From positions 56,902,205 to 56,966,204 of the forward strand of contig CM055103.1 in NCBI GenBank assembly GCA_029204225.1: DNA of 64,000 bases. Reading direction: 5' to 3'. The notes below the pieces were generated by a model that had not been told where the DNA came from, made no database searches, and saw only the letters and a list, made by a program, of their open reading frames with translations. This document shows positions 10,776 through 21,221 of the stretch, piece by piece. A program made the translations under genes and the position numbers. This DNA comes from Diphasiastrum complanatum (taxonomy: Eukaryota; Streptophyta; Lycopodiopsida; Lycopodiales; Lycopodiaceae). Within the stretch, counting starts at the first letter, position 1. Every line of letters begins with the position of its first letter.

Positions 10776-12330
10776 ATGAATGTTCATTGCCAATCATGTA
10801 TATGTTGATTGTGAATATTTTGAAAATTGGTCATGGATATTCTGAATATTTATTTTAAATATTTTGAATTATGTATTTGAATATTCTAAATAACAATCAT
10901 ATAATTGCTCATCTATGAAAATGACTATAAAATTAGAAGTATTTTCATATATGAAAACCATTCTTGTAAACTACCTTTGTAAATTATAAATTGCAAAATT
11001 GTGAGTAGTCAATCATGAAAACCATATTTGTAAATATTAAATTGCAAAATTGTGGGTACTTAATCATGACTTTTGTAGATTGTGAAACTATGGATATTGA
11101 ATCTTGACATCTTTTATAGTGCAATTGTGAATAATGAATAGTGACTTTTCTAATTACTCAAATTATACTAATTTAAATCATAAATAATAAATCGTTACTT
11201 TTCTTGATATTGTTTATTAATTTTAGATATGCTATCAAATTATGAAATTTGTGAATACTGAATCGTGATATTTGTGATTATTTTCATGAACATTATGATT
11301 AAATTTAGTAATACAAATTGTGACATTGTGAGTATTTATTGCACACATTGTGTCCATTGTGCATTTAGTTGTGAAATCAAAAATTGTTAGAAAGTGTCAA
11401 GGCTATAGCCCTTGCACAACACTCTTGGAACACAAATGGACGGGTACCTCAGTGGTAGAGCACCCCACCGGAATGGGGGAGCCACCTATGCCTAGCCTGT
11501 GGCTACCCGGCGCCCAGTCCCGGAGCTGCCCCGGCGGCACCTGCGCTAGGCCTGTGGCTGCCCGGGAGCCCGGCTTGGCGTTGCCCGTGAAAAATGGGCG
11601 CATTCCAATTTTCAACGGGCACCGCGAGCCCGCCACGCGTCAGGCAACGGGGGCCACCGAGGCCAAATGCATCCCACGCGCGACCCACGCTTTGGAACCC
11701 CCATGGCGGAGGTCCTAGGTTCACACACACCAAGTGTAAATTTTTTTCACAAAAACTACAACATTTATGACCAATTTCATCAAATCATAAACAATAAATT
11801 ATAATATTAATTTTCTGAAATTGTGAATGTGCATCATAAAATCGTAAATATTACATCATAAAAATTATGATGACTTTCATGAACATTAATCTAAAATTTT
11901 TATTGTGAGCTATTAAACTACAAATATTTGATAATAAAATTTGTCATTACATTTGTAAAACTAATTGCAATATTGTGAATTTGCTATTCCAAAAATCATG
12001 TATAATTTTGTGACTATAGATCGTAAGATTGTCACATGGTGCATACTCAAATATAAAAATAATAATAATTATTGTCAAATGAAGACTACAATTGTTGAAA
12101 ATCTAAAATCATTTATATCTTAATGAAATTGTAGATGTTGTTTTTAATTCACGATTCGCATTATTCAAATCACAAAATAGTTAATGTTGAAATCTAAAAT
12201 GAAAAAAAAAAAAAAAAACATTTCAATTACTAAACAACGATGTAAAGTTAGAAAATGACGTTTATCCATTGATAGTGATGGTCATCTCATGTCAAATATT
12301 TTACAAATTTTAAAACACCGCATTAATGGC
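10776..12330. repeat. AT-rich degenerate extension of the minisatellite
   Basis: Outside the GC-rich island at 11440-11735, this stretch is very AT-rich and keeps returning to motifs like TTGTGAATA and AATCGTGA at irregular spacing. That suggests an old, decayed expansion of the 21-bp array. A poly-A run lies at about 12201-12219. No gene is visible. Confidence 0.5.
11440..11735 (+). mobile_element. GC-rich island resembling a tRNA-derived SINE
   Basis: A roughly 295-bp block of high GC sits abruptly inside AT-rich DNA. Its start, GGACGGGTACCTCAGTGG followed by TAGAGCA, resembles a tRNA 5' half with a pol III A box (TACCTCAGTGG at 11445). Near its end AGGTTCACAC at 11717 resembles a B box, but the two are about 270 bp apart, far more than in a tRNA. 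An imperfect internal duplication (CCTGTGGCTACCC and CCTGTGGCTGCCC) lies near 11495 and 11550. I found no clear target duplication. A SINE with a GC-rich insertion is one reading; a captured GC-rich fragment is the other. Confidence 0.4.
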
Positions 12331-13089
12331 AAGGCCTTTGTGGTATGTCACATCGTTCTTTGGAGGCGGTCAAGTTGGGCAACCGGGGGTTCATGAGAGA
12401 AGGAATCAAGGGGCTATATGATTCCAGCCCCAACTTCCGAGATAAGGATTAGAAATGAGAGTCCATCAACACCCATTGCAATGTGCACACAATTGTGAGC
12501 CAGCCCCTTTGAGATACCCATAGTGAGCCCTCTAGGATTGGAGGTCCCCATGAGATCCCCCGTGGGTCAGGGGGACTGGCCCTTATAATTACTAGATTAC
12601 GTAGTCTACCATCATCAGCACTTTTGAACGTTAAGGGACTCTCAGCCTGTGATTGATATAAATAGATTCTAGTCCTCTACAGCATTATAATCATGTTGCT
12701 CTTCCTAAAAGAATTCCAAACGGTGATGATCAGAGCAAGGAAGAGTTTGCGCCTCCTCCTAAAATAATTCAGATTGTGATGGTCAGAGCAAGGAACAGTA
12801 GGTGAAGCATGATATTACATATATATGTATTGTGCTACCTAACAATTAGATAGGTAAGGTGCGACTTGTTGTTCTGCTTGATTTGACTAGTGTTGCTTGG
12901 TGTTTTCAACTCAGCTAATTATTGTGGTTGATTTGGCTGTTACTTGGTCTTTCGAACTCAGATCCACTTCCAGTAACAAGATATAAGGAGTTGCATCCTA
13001 GTTTCGGCATAAAGATCTAGCTATAAGGTTAACAGTGATCGTGCAGGCAGCCTGTTTCGTTCTTTGTAAGCTGAGCTGTTTTCTGTTGA
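12331..13089 (+). promoter_or_regulatory. P450 upstream region
   Basis: A TATA-like TATAAATAGA at 12657 lies 720 bp before the P450 ATG, which would imply a long leader or a 5' intron. Two imperfect direct copies containing GATCAGAGCAAGGAA / GGTCAGAGCAAGGAA lie near 12705 and 12755, and two copies around GATTTG...ACTCAG lie near 12890 and 12930. The 12340-12600 part is richer in GC than its surroundings and was not recognised. Confidence 0.35.
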
Positions 13090-13370
13090 TGCTAGTAGGT
13101 AGTTACAAAACCCAAATCTGACAGTAATTTTTGATACGAATAACTAGCTACAAACCCGGACTTGAGATTAGCAGCTGCTGCTTGATTCTAGTGACTACTT
13201 ACAAAAAGCAGACTTGATAAATGGCAGCCGCAACTTTCATGGAAGCTAGACTTGAGAATTATCAGCTGCAATAAAAGCCCCTTGAGAATTATCTGTTGCA
13301 TGTTGATACCAGTAACTAGTTACGAAAGTCAGGCCTGAGATTTATCAACTGCAGCTGCCATAGACGTTCT
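13090..13370 (+). repeat. Imperfect tandem repeats in the P450 leader
   Basis: A unit of roughly 60-65 bp recurs about four times just before the start codon, marked by CTAGTTACAAA or close variants, then GACTTGAGA and TATCAGCTGC. Copies differ by many substitutions. Confidence 0.6.
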
Positions 13371-13376
13371 GCAACT

Positions 13377-15044
13377 ATGGAGATAGGGTACAATTGGTTG
13401 GCTTCACCATATCTCCTCGGAGTGGGTGCAGTTCTTGTAGTAGCGCTTGTGCGAAGCTTACTTCGCAGAGAACGATACAAATTTCCTCCAGGTCCAGTTG
13501 GGCTACCCATCCTGGGAAACATTCCCAGCCTCTCGCCTCCCATCTACCGATGCTTCGCAAACATGGCCAAAACGTATGGTCCTATCATGACCGTGTGGAT
13601 GGGAAGAGTGCCCAACATTGTCGTGTCCAGCGCTGAACTAGCCAAGGAAGTTCTCAAGACTTATGATCATGTGCTTGCATCCAGACCTAGTCCGATCATT
13701 GCAGAGATCATGAACCATCCTGGCTATGATGTCGTGTGGACGCCACTAGGAAACCAGTGGCGTAACACTCGCAAGCTGTGTGTGAACGAGCTGCTTAACC
13801 CAACTGGGCTCAGTAGATTTCTGCCCATCAGAGTGGATGAATGCCAAAGACTGATAGCTGCAATAGAGTCTGCAGGAAAAGGATCCAAGCCTGTCATCCT
13901 TCGCAACCATCTGTGGATTACCATGATCAGCAGCTTCACAAGAATGCTCGCTGGGAAGAGGTACTCAATAGATGAGCCAGGAAATCCTGTTGGAAAAGGC
14001 TTGGAAGTTAAGCAGATCGTTGATGAGGCTCTCCGGCTGGGCAGTGCTTTCAATATTGGAGATTTTATACCCCTTTTCAGAAAGCTTGATCTGCAAGGTT
14101 ATGAGAAGAAGCTGAGAAGTTTTAGATCGCGCATGGATGGGCTTATGGCTGACATGTGGAAAGGTCACGAGCAGCATGGCTTACAGGAAGAAAAGGAAAG
14201 AGATTTTCTTGACATTCTCCTCAAGTTGAAGACAAAGTACGACCTGGATGACGTGACAATAGCAAATGTGATGTGGGTGAGGGTAGCAAAATCAATTAAT
14301 TCCTCTTTCTCTTTTTTCCTATTTCTCCTTCTTCGTTCATCCCTCTTTCTCTCTCTATCTTATAATTCTCTATCTCTCAATTTCTCTCTCTACCCCCTTC
14401 TCTATCTCTCTGAGTCCTATCCTGGTTGCATGCAGAATATGATCTTTGCAGGCTCTGATACGACGGTGGCTAGCCTAGAATGGACATTGGCCGAGCTACT
14501 CATTCATCCCGAAATGCTTGTCAAGGCACAGAAGGAGGTGGATTCTGTAGTGGGGAGCAACAGGCCAATCGAAGAAGAAGATCTGCCCAAAATGAAATAT
14601 CTCAACTGGGCATACAAGGAAGCATTGCGTGTTCATCCACCCACTGCCATGCTTCTTCCTCATCTAAGCACAGAGGCCTGCACCATCGCTGGCTACAACA
14701 TCCCTCCTGGAACAGTCATCCACGTAAATGCTTGGGCCATATCTCGAGATCCTGCCTATTGGAGAGACCCGGAGAGCTATCTGCCCGAGAGATATGAAGC
14801 CGAAGATGTGGATATGCGTGGATTTGACTTCAGATTACTGCCGTTTGGAGCAGGCAGGCGAGGCTGCCCCGGCATTCAGCTTGCAGTCAACTCCAGTGTC
14901 CTACTTCTTGCAAACCTCCTCCGTAAATTTAAATGGAGCCTTCCTCCGGGTGTTCATCCCCAGGATGTGGACATGACTGAGGCTTTTGGATTTGTTCAGA
15001 ACATGAAAGTTCCTATCTCAGCTATCGCTACTGTGAGGGTTTAA
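13377..15044 (+). CDS. A-type cytochrome P450 (CYP71 clan, CYP98-like)
   Basis: This is a heme-thiolate mono-oxygenase anchored in the ER membrane. The single open frame contains an in-frame intron, so the likely mRNA joins 13377-14276 with 14436-15044 and encodes 502 residues, a usual P450 length. Visible in the spliced product are an N-terminal anchor (about 10-28), the PPGP hinge (37-40), C-helix WRNTRK, I-helix AGSDTT (305-310), ExxR (E362, R365), PERY (417-420) and the heme loop FGAGRRGCPG with ligand C444. The run EDVDMRGFDFRLLPFGAG and the PIRVDE segment resemble the CYP98 group, whose members 3'-hydroxylate p-coumaroyl esters in phenylpropanoid metabolism. That substrate is an inference; other CYP71-clan families of non-seed plants are possible. 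The start is the first ATG before the anchor. No stops or missing key residues were seen. Confidence 0.88.
   Translation: MEIGYNWLASPYLLGVGAVLVVALVRSLLRRERYKFPPGPVGLPILGNIPSLSPPIYRCFANMAKTYGPIMTVWMGRVPNIVVSSAELAKEVLKTYDHVLASRPSPIIAEIMNHPGYDVVWTPLGNQWRNTRKLCVNELLNPTGLSRFLPIRVDECQRLIAAIESAGKGSKPVILRNHLWITMISSFTRMLAGKRYSIDEPGNPVGKGLEVKQIVDEALRLGSAFNIGDFIPLFRKLDLQGYEKKLRSFRSRMDGLMADMWKGHEQHGLQEEKERDFLDILLKLKTKYDLDDVTIANVMWVRVAKSINSSFSFFLFLLLRSSLFLSLSYNSLSLNFSLYPLLYLSESYPGCMQNMIFAGSDTTVASLEWTLAELLIHPEMLVKAQKEVDSVVGSNRPIEEEDLPKMKYLNWAYKEALRVHPPTAMLLPHLSTEACTIAGYNIPPGTVIHVNAWAISRDPAYWRDPESYLPERYEAEDVDMRGFDFRLLPFGAGRRGCPGIQLAVNSSVLLLANLLRKFKWSLPPGVHPQDVDMTEAFGFVQNMKVPISAIATVRV
14277..14435 (+). other. 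P450 intron, 159 bp, in frame
   Basis: The donor is TGG^GTGAGG and the acceptor TGCATGCAG^AATATG. The intron is rich in CT runs and has no stop in frame. It interrupts the I-helix at phase 0, between W300 and N301. Unspliced translation would insert 53 mostly Ser/Leu/Phe residues beside AGSDTT, which no P450 has. Confidence 0.85.
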
Positions 15045-17224
15045 CTAGATTCAAGCATCAATGACATCCAATTTCCACATCGACAGACATCACGGCTTCA
15101 CCCACCATCTCTCCGCTTATGCAGATATCCTTCTACTCGTAGGCTCATTATATCAGTTCAATCTCATGGTTCATACGTATATATAGTTTCTTTGTTGAAC
15201 TTGTTTTATCACCTAAAATTCTTGTGACATCCTGAGAAAGACACAATCTTGCTTATCACATATGACTTAATTACCCAATACTTATGGATCTTGTTTTCTT
15301 CTCACTTTTATCAAAGTCTTCTATATCAAGGCCCACTTCCATGTCTGAGCAGATTGGTCTTCCACCTCCAAAACTTAATGCTCTATTTACACTAGTTGTT
15401 GGATCATGCCTCTAGTATCACTATATGAATGTAACACCATTGCTTGTTTTTTATATATTGAAATGGTTTTGGCCATCATATAAATCTACAAATAGCAGTA
15501 TCATCTTGGTGTTTACATGCCTTTTTATAAGTTTTATATGTCCAAAAAGCAAAATCCCCTTCACAAAGTCAAATTAAACATTGAATATCCACAATTAGTA
15601 TAGAAGTTGCAGGTTACATTTGGTAACTCACAAGAATAAGGCCCAACCAATTCTCCATGATTAATGACTAACTTTTGAATGTGCACCAAAACGGCATGTC
15701 CAAAGGATAGCTCACCAACCAACCACCAATGTCAAAATAACCTCACATATTTCATGCTCTCCCTTAAGCCAAACACAATGGTCATTTGCTAAAGCTAGTC
15801 TCCAAACAATGGCCTTTGACAAACAAGGAGAGAACATACACATTAATAGTTCCGAATGCTAGCAAGCTCTTCACTTTTTCAACTCTTGAGATCTTCAACA
15901 CTACATTAAACACCTGAAATATCTTCTTCTAAACGAAAAATTATGTCCTCCTTCGTAGAATGGTCTCGTTCCTTAGTGTGCAAGGGTTGCTATTCCTCCC
16001 AAATTGAGAAGCTTCCAATTAACCATAGATCAATCCTACCAATCCTCTATGAATTTTCCATTGAAAGTTTACAACATTGATTTGGAAATTTAGCTAATGA
16101 GATTCTAGTGCACGACTATGCATTGGCAACAATTGGCATCCCCTTAGTTAGAATAAAAGTCGATTCACTGTGTCTCTATACCGTGGGTCCAGTCAAGTGA
16201 CTAGGACCAGTAGCACTCGTGACGAGACAATCATCATGTCAGCAGCAACCCTCATGCATGGGTTGCCACATGAAAGTTACTTATGTACAATGTTCCTAGT
16301 TTTGAAATATAGTTTTGCTATGTGGAGCTTGGAGAGTCCTTTTCTAAGAGTTATCTTTCTATGCTAATTTGTGGTCCTGTTTGATGCAAATTTTAACTTC
16401 GTATCACAGTCTGACAGGGTCCGTGCATAGAATAGAGTTGTCGTTGAAGAGAAATTGGTATTTCGAGAGTTTGGGATTTACGGTGACTAGAAAGCAAGAA
16501 GCGGAGAACTGATGTATTGATTCAGGCATATGTAGTCAGACTGGCTACTTTAGCTTGGCATAGAATCTAACGAGGTTAAAAACGGACAACAACTATGAAA
16601 TTTGCAATCGGTCTTTTGGAAGAACCGGGCGAGGGTCACAATTTTTCTGCAAAATCAATCATATCTTTGTCGTTTCTATACTGTTTTGCATGTCGTAAGG
16701 ACAAGAGCATGTCGTAAGGACAAGAAGCTGGCTGTAGGAAGTCAATGGATAGCCAGAGAAATTTCTAGAGATTTATGTTAGAATTTTGGCTACTGGTAGA
16801 GAAGAATAATGGATATCAGGACTCTAAAATCTTCAGTTCTCCACCAATTTTCCTAATCAAAGGCTTTGTGGACTCAACATCAGCAGGGCAACTTTGGATG
16901 TGGTGTCAGATCAGACTCAAATCTATTGAAATATGAGCTTAATCTAGCCCAAGGCATGGTAGGAGGGCACGACCTAGAGAGAGAGAGAGAGGAAGGGAGA
17001 GACCTGACAGTTGCTCACATGCACCCAGATAAACTGCATGCTCAGCGCTCCGAAGTATGTAGCGCTTTAAGAAATCCATTTTAATCAGTCCTAACTGTGA
17101 GATGAGGGCTCATGTTGATTGACGACTGAGATCGAGCAAAGTTTCAGTGGTCGAGATTAAGTCTCTCTAGATCGACGGCCGAGATGGATTTGAAAGGGAC
17201 CGAAGGGCATTGAAGTGCATACTG
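15045..17224. other. Intergenic, no gene recognised
   Basis: The first few hundred bases are presumably the P450 3' UTR. Short ORFs at 16170-16367 and 16866-17084 show no recognisable domain. An (GA)n run lies at about 16976-16992. No inverted repeats or retrotransposon motifs were seen. Confidence 0.5.
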
Positions 17225-17660
17225 CCCTTCAACTTCTATAAAAATTATCACTTTGAAGAGTAGCCAATGTCCTGAGGTCCTTGAAGGGTGTCATTTCTTC
17301 AGCTTTTTTAAAAATAGTTCCAAAATGAAAAGGGTTTTTATTTTCATGTCCTAAGCCTATTTTGGACCAAACGAAGGGCACCCAAACTGTATTTGCAAGT
17401 ACAGTGCCACAAAATAGAGTGATTATCTCAAAGAAAGTGCTAAGTGGATGCAAGAACTCATTTGCCCCTTTTGTGGAGCATGTAGTTGGGGGTGTGTGGT
17501 AAAAAGCATTTCAAAATGAAAAGCATTCTTATTGAGAAGGAACTATGGGATAGACAGGAAGGCAAGAAGAGCACTAATCGTCATCAACTTGTCTGTGAAG
17601 GATCACATCATTACGCACATCAACGATGTAGTTATTTCAAGACATGATTGAGATGTATTG
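17225..17660 (+). mobile_element. Copia leader and gag fragment, copy A
   Basis: 17500-17640 reads FQMKSILIEKELWD, DRKARRALIV, NLSVKDHIITHIND, a copia gag piece. The 17225-17460 stretch in front of it matches, in reverse complement, 40690-40880, which is the leader of the same family before gag copy B on the minus strand. Both copies share the segment around CACTGTACTTGCAAATACAG (here on the complementary strand). No LTR or later genes remain. Confidence 0.75.
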
Positions 17661-17670
17661 AATGTGAGAA

Positions 17671-18440
17671 ATTCAAATCCAAAACATACTTGATGGATTA
17701 ACAAGATCTTGGCTAAATTTGGATGCACATATAGAATCATTCACAAGCTAAAAATCATACATCTACCATGCTAGAATTGCAAAATTCATGTAGATGCGAT
17801 CATAAACACTAAGATCTGATATGGTATTGTCCATGTCCATACAACAGCAGCAGCAAACAATATTTCACACGTGGATCCAAGTACAACAAGAAAATTCACA
17901 TTCTATAGACTATAACTCACAATATCATGAGAAATATGAAAGGGATGAACATAGAATCAAAAGAGAAAAGTTCTCCACATAGAAAGAGTACTTGAAGATA
18001 CTTCAGATCCAAAACAAATTTGATGGATCAACAAGATCTTGGCTAAATTGGGGTGCACATCTAGAATCATTCAGAAGCTAGAAATCATACATCTACCATG
18101 CTAGAATTGCGAAATTCATGTAGATCTGATCATAAAGACTAAGATCTGATATGGTACTATCCATGTCCGTACAACAACAGCAAACAATACTTCACACGTG
18201 TGGATCCAAGTACAACAAGAAAATTCACATTCTATGCACTAGAACTCAAGATATCATGAGAAATATGAAAGATATGAATGTGAAAAATTAGAGATCAAAA
18301 CACATTTAGTTCATCAATGATCTTTAGCCAAATTTGGTTGCACATCTAGAAATAGCTAGAAGATAGAAATCACTACTTTATGCATGCTAGAACTTACAAA
18401 TGCATAATGATCTGATCATAAACACTTGAATATGACTTAG
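17671..18440. repeat. 330-bp tandem triplication
   Basis: Copies start near 17671, 18001 and 18286. Landmarks are ATCCAAAACA, ACAAGATCTTGGCTAAAT and ATCATACATCTACCATGCTAG; the third copy is shorter and more diverged. The sequence resembles the leaders and LTRs of nearby Copia elements (TTTCACACGTG) and may derive from one. Confidence 0.75.
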
Positions 18441-18443
18441 GAG

Positions 18444-19215
18444 ATGAATTCATATGTTCTTATTGCGTTTGTTCCATATGGTCCTTCATTGTATCATCTA
18501 GAAAACACCTTGAAACACATAGTAGGTTCATTTTCTATACAATATGGATCGTATACCAAGGGAAACATGCATACTAAAAAGTATATTCTCAGTCACGATC
18601 TTTGTATAGTTATGGCATTCATATCCAAGACGGAAGAAAAAACAGATTGGAAAGGTTTAATAGATATTGGTGGCAATCAAATGCCATCCCTTATCTACCA
18701 GGAAATTGAAGATGATGTTGAACCGATGCAGAGTTGTTGGAAGAAAAATCAAAAGCTACAATTTTTTATAAGCCAATTCTGTATGAACAATGTCACCTTG
18801 TTGGAGGAGGAATAAGCAAATATCCTAAGGATCGTCAACTATATGTCAATATAATCTCTTCGTTTTGTCCCAAAGCCGGAAAAGTCGTACTCGATGCTTA
18901 TACTGGAGGATATTGTACGATTGTTCATGATGGTTGATGTTCAATTCAGAAGTCAAAATTTTTTATAGACACGCAAGTTTGCATGAGGACCTCAATAAGG
19001 ATAATGTCACAATAGACCTTGCATAGGAAAAACTTTTCGAAGACTTTTTGAAATCATTGGATCAAGCATCACAAGAGCTCCAAGTTTACGATATCCAAAA
19101 AGATACTTTGTATGAAGATCCAAATATCAATGCTAGTAGAGAATTTTTTGTGGAGGCCAAAATACCTATGGGCATTTCACAACAATCACTACAAGAAGAA
19201 CAGTTAGATACATAG
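18444..19215 (+). pseudogene. Decayed ORF, possible methyltransferase
   Basis: A 123-codon frame from the ATG at 18444 passes by frameshift near 18735 into the frame of 18734-18937, then on through stops to about 19215. The second part contains FCPKAGKVVLDAYTGG, which looks like the SAM-binding DxYxGG motif of N6/N4 amino-methyltransferases, preceded by YVNIISSF. The catalytic DPPY/NPPY type motif is not seen, so the assignment is weak. The tail after 18960 (FYRHASLHEDLNKDN and on) keeps coding-like composition apart from two stops. A phosphatase-like module follows 370 bp downstream on the same strand. Confidence 0.4.
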
Positions 19216-19584
19216 TTGGTGGGAACTACGATAAGAGACAAAAATAAATTTCTTTTTGATTACATTGTTTATGTTCAATATATTCATTATATTGGACAAG
19301 GAGGATAATATGAATTTGTTTTTTGAGCTACAAGATTAAAATTCACTATTTGTTAGTTCAATTATTGTTGGTTTTCTTTAAAGTATCAACTTGGTTGTCC
19401 TTTATAATATGCGTAACACTTTGAATTATAATTTTAACTCTACGTTCTTAAATTCCACAAAGTTTAAAAATCACAATTTAAATGATCTTTAAAATTTACT
19501 TGGTAGTTTATAGGTTTTAAGATTTCTTTTTGTAAATATAATATTACTCATGTTTTGATATATTACTTTAAATATGTTTTTCAG
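19216..19584 (+). other. Gap between the two decayed modules
   Basis: AT-rich, with no coding potential seen. It ends in a pyrimidine-rich acceptor-like sequence and could be an intron between 18444-19215 and the NIF module if the two were once one gene. Confidence 0.35.
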
Positions 19585-20165
19585 GTTCAAACGACCAGAC
19601 AGTATGATGATAACATATATATTATCTTAGATCTAAATGGCGTTATTTTAAAATGATGGGACAAACATCCTGGCTTGAGAAATATTCACAGATTTCAAGG
19701 AAAGTGGATACAGCTATGCCCAGGATGGTTGGAGGTTTTTAGCAAACTTTTATCATTGTTTAAAGTTGGAATCTGGTCAACAATGGCTTACAAAAATATC
19801 TTGAGCATATACTCGTTTATGGAGCGTCAAGCTAGGCACAAAATACCACTTTTTATGATATGGGACGAGGAGAATTGCTATCAACAAAAAGATATGATTA
19901 GACCAGATAAAAATAATGTTATTGCTGACTTCAAACCTTTGTGCTTTGATTGGAAATATTTTTATTCAAACTTAAATAGTCATAATACAATATTAATCGA
20001 TGACTCACCATACAAAGCATGTATGACCAATCCATTCAATTGTATTTTTCCAGAAATATTTGATGGATATAATGATGACAATTACCTCAATGATGTGTTT
20101 GTTAGATTTCTTATGCTCGGCTTTAAACAAATCATTCAAGTAATGAGCATCTTGAAAACCGAAGG
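19585..20165 (+). pseudogene. FCP1/NIF-type HAD phosphatase fragment
   Basis: Family members dephosphorylate phosphoproteins such as the pol II CTD. The segment begins at a good acceptor (TTTTTCAG at 19577-19584). The first motif reads IILDLNGVIL, where the canonical second Asp of DxD is Asn, as in some plant NIF-like proteins. An in-frame TGA follows at 19654. Then come CPGWLEVFSKL, VGIWSTMAYKN, MIWDEENC, KPLCFDW and TILIDDSPYKAC, matching the order of FCP1-homology motifs. The end drifts into a repeat array at about 20165. With the stop and altered catalytic residue this is most likely a dead copy or one exon of a broken gene. Confidence 0.75.
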
Positions 20166-20640
20166 CCGACTACATCTTTTCGGACCTTCACATTTTTCCT
20201 TTGAGTTTTTTTGCCTTAACCATTTTTAGGCACCTTAGCCTTTTTTGTACCTTCGCGAAAAATGTGACATAGTGGCCAAGTGGCCAGAATGCCTTAGAAA
20301 CCATTTTTAAGGCACCTTCGCCTTTTTCGTCTTTTTCGGCTTTTTCGCCCCTTCGCGAAAAAAGCGACAAAGTGGCTAGAATGCCTTAGAAACCATTTTA
20401 AGGCACCTTCGCCTTTTTCAGTTTTTTCATTGCCTTTAGTCTAAGGCACCTTCGCCTTCTTCGATGCCTTCAGTCTAAGGCACCTTCGGCTTTTTCGCCT
20501 TTTTCGCCTTCTTCGCCACCTTCAATCTAAGGGCGCCTTAGGGATTTACACACCTTAAGTCTAAGGACACCTTTAGGATCTGCATACCTTCAGTCTAAGT
20601 GCACCTTCGGTTTTTCGGGTTTTTCGTGTTTTTGCTACAT
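20166..20640. repeat. AAGGCACCTTCGCC repeat cluster
   Basis: The motif AAGGCACCTTCGCC(TTTTTCG) recurs at least five times; a longer unit with CCTTCGCGAAAAA, GCGACA/GTGACA, AGTGGC and AGAATGCCTTAGAAACCATTTT appears twice (near 20255 and 20350). AAGGTGCC and GGCACCTT are self-complementary, so the array can fold. It lies just before a Copia 5' LTR. Confidence 0.75.
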
Positions 20641-21078
20641 TGGCAGACCGACGTCGCCAACTTATCATCAACCCTAAAATAGCTGGAGAAACAAATATCT
20701 TAAGTGTACAAATGCAAAACTGAAGTAAATGGCAGTTAAGGCATAAGATATTTTTCTCTCGACACTTGTAAATATATATACTAGCTGAATCAAGCTATGT
20801 AAGTGTTAATTGAATTTATCTTTCAATCAAAGTTATTTGTAGCCAACGTTATCACGCTCAGCAAGCTGAAGTTATTACTTCAAGCGATTGTACTCACTGT
20901 TGATACTAATCAAAGTGCAATTTTTGTCTCACTACTGAGTTGTTCATTTGCGCAATCTCTGTATAAATTCTTCTACTTGAATATTTTTGTTGCTAACAAC
21001 TATTGTGTTTCCGTTCCTACACGCCTACGCTCAAAGCTTCGAGCTTCCACTGCCGCTCACACCCATGTTTTTACGACA

Positions 21079-21090
21079 TGGTATCAGAGC
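21079..21090 (+). promoter_or_regulatory. Primer-binding site, tRNA-iMet type
   Basis: TGGTATCAGAGC, the canonical copia site, directly after the LTR end CGACA. Confidence 0.93.
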
Positions 21091-21221
21091 GGGCATTTTA
21101 GTAATCTGCATTTCTACTGTGGATTATCAGTCTTGTTTCTATTAAGATGTCTTTCTAGCAAATGCGCAGCCAACAGTATTCTGACAATCGTTGTTTCTAC
21201 CAACGATCTCATTAAACTAGA

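Noticed and set aside
10614-10808. 64-codon ORF with a heptad peptide repeat
   Set aside because: It is explained fully by the 21-bp minisatellite; the opposite strand is open for the same reason.
11350-11718. 122-codon ORF rich in Pro, Gly and Arg
   Set aside because: It covers the GC-rich island, where stops are rare by composition; both strands are open there.
13724-14177. Minus-strand ORFs across the P450
   Set aside because: Antisense of a clear P450 exon.
14480-14976. Plus-strand ORFs of 105 and 82 codons inside the P450
   Set aside because: Other frames of P450 exon 2.
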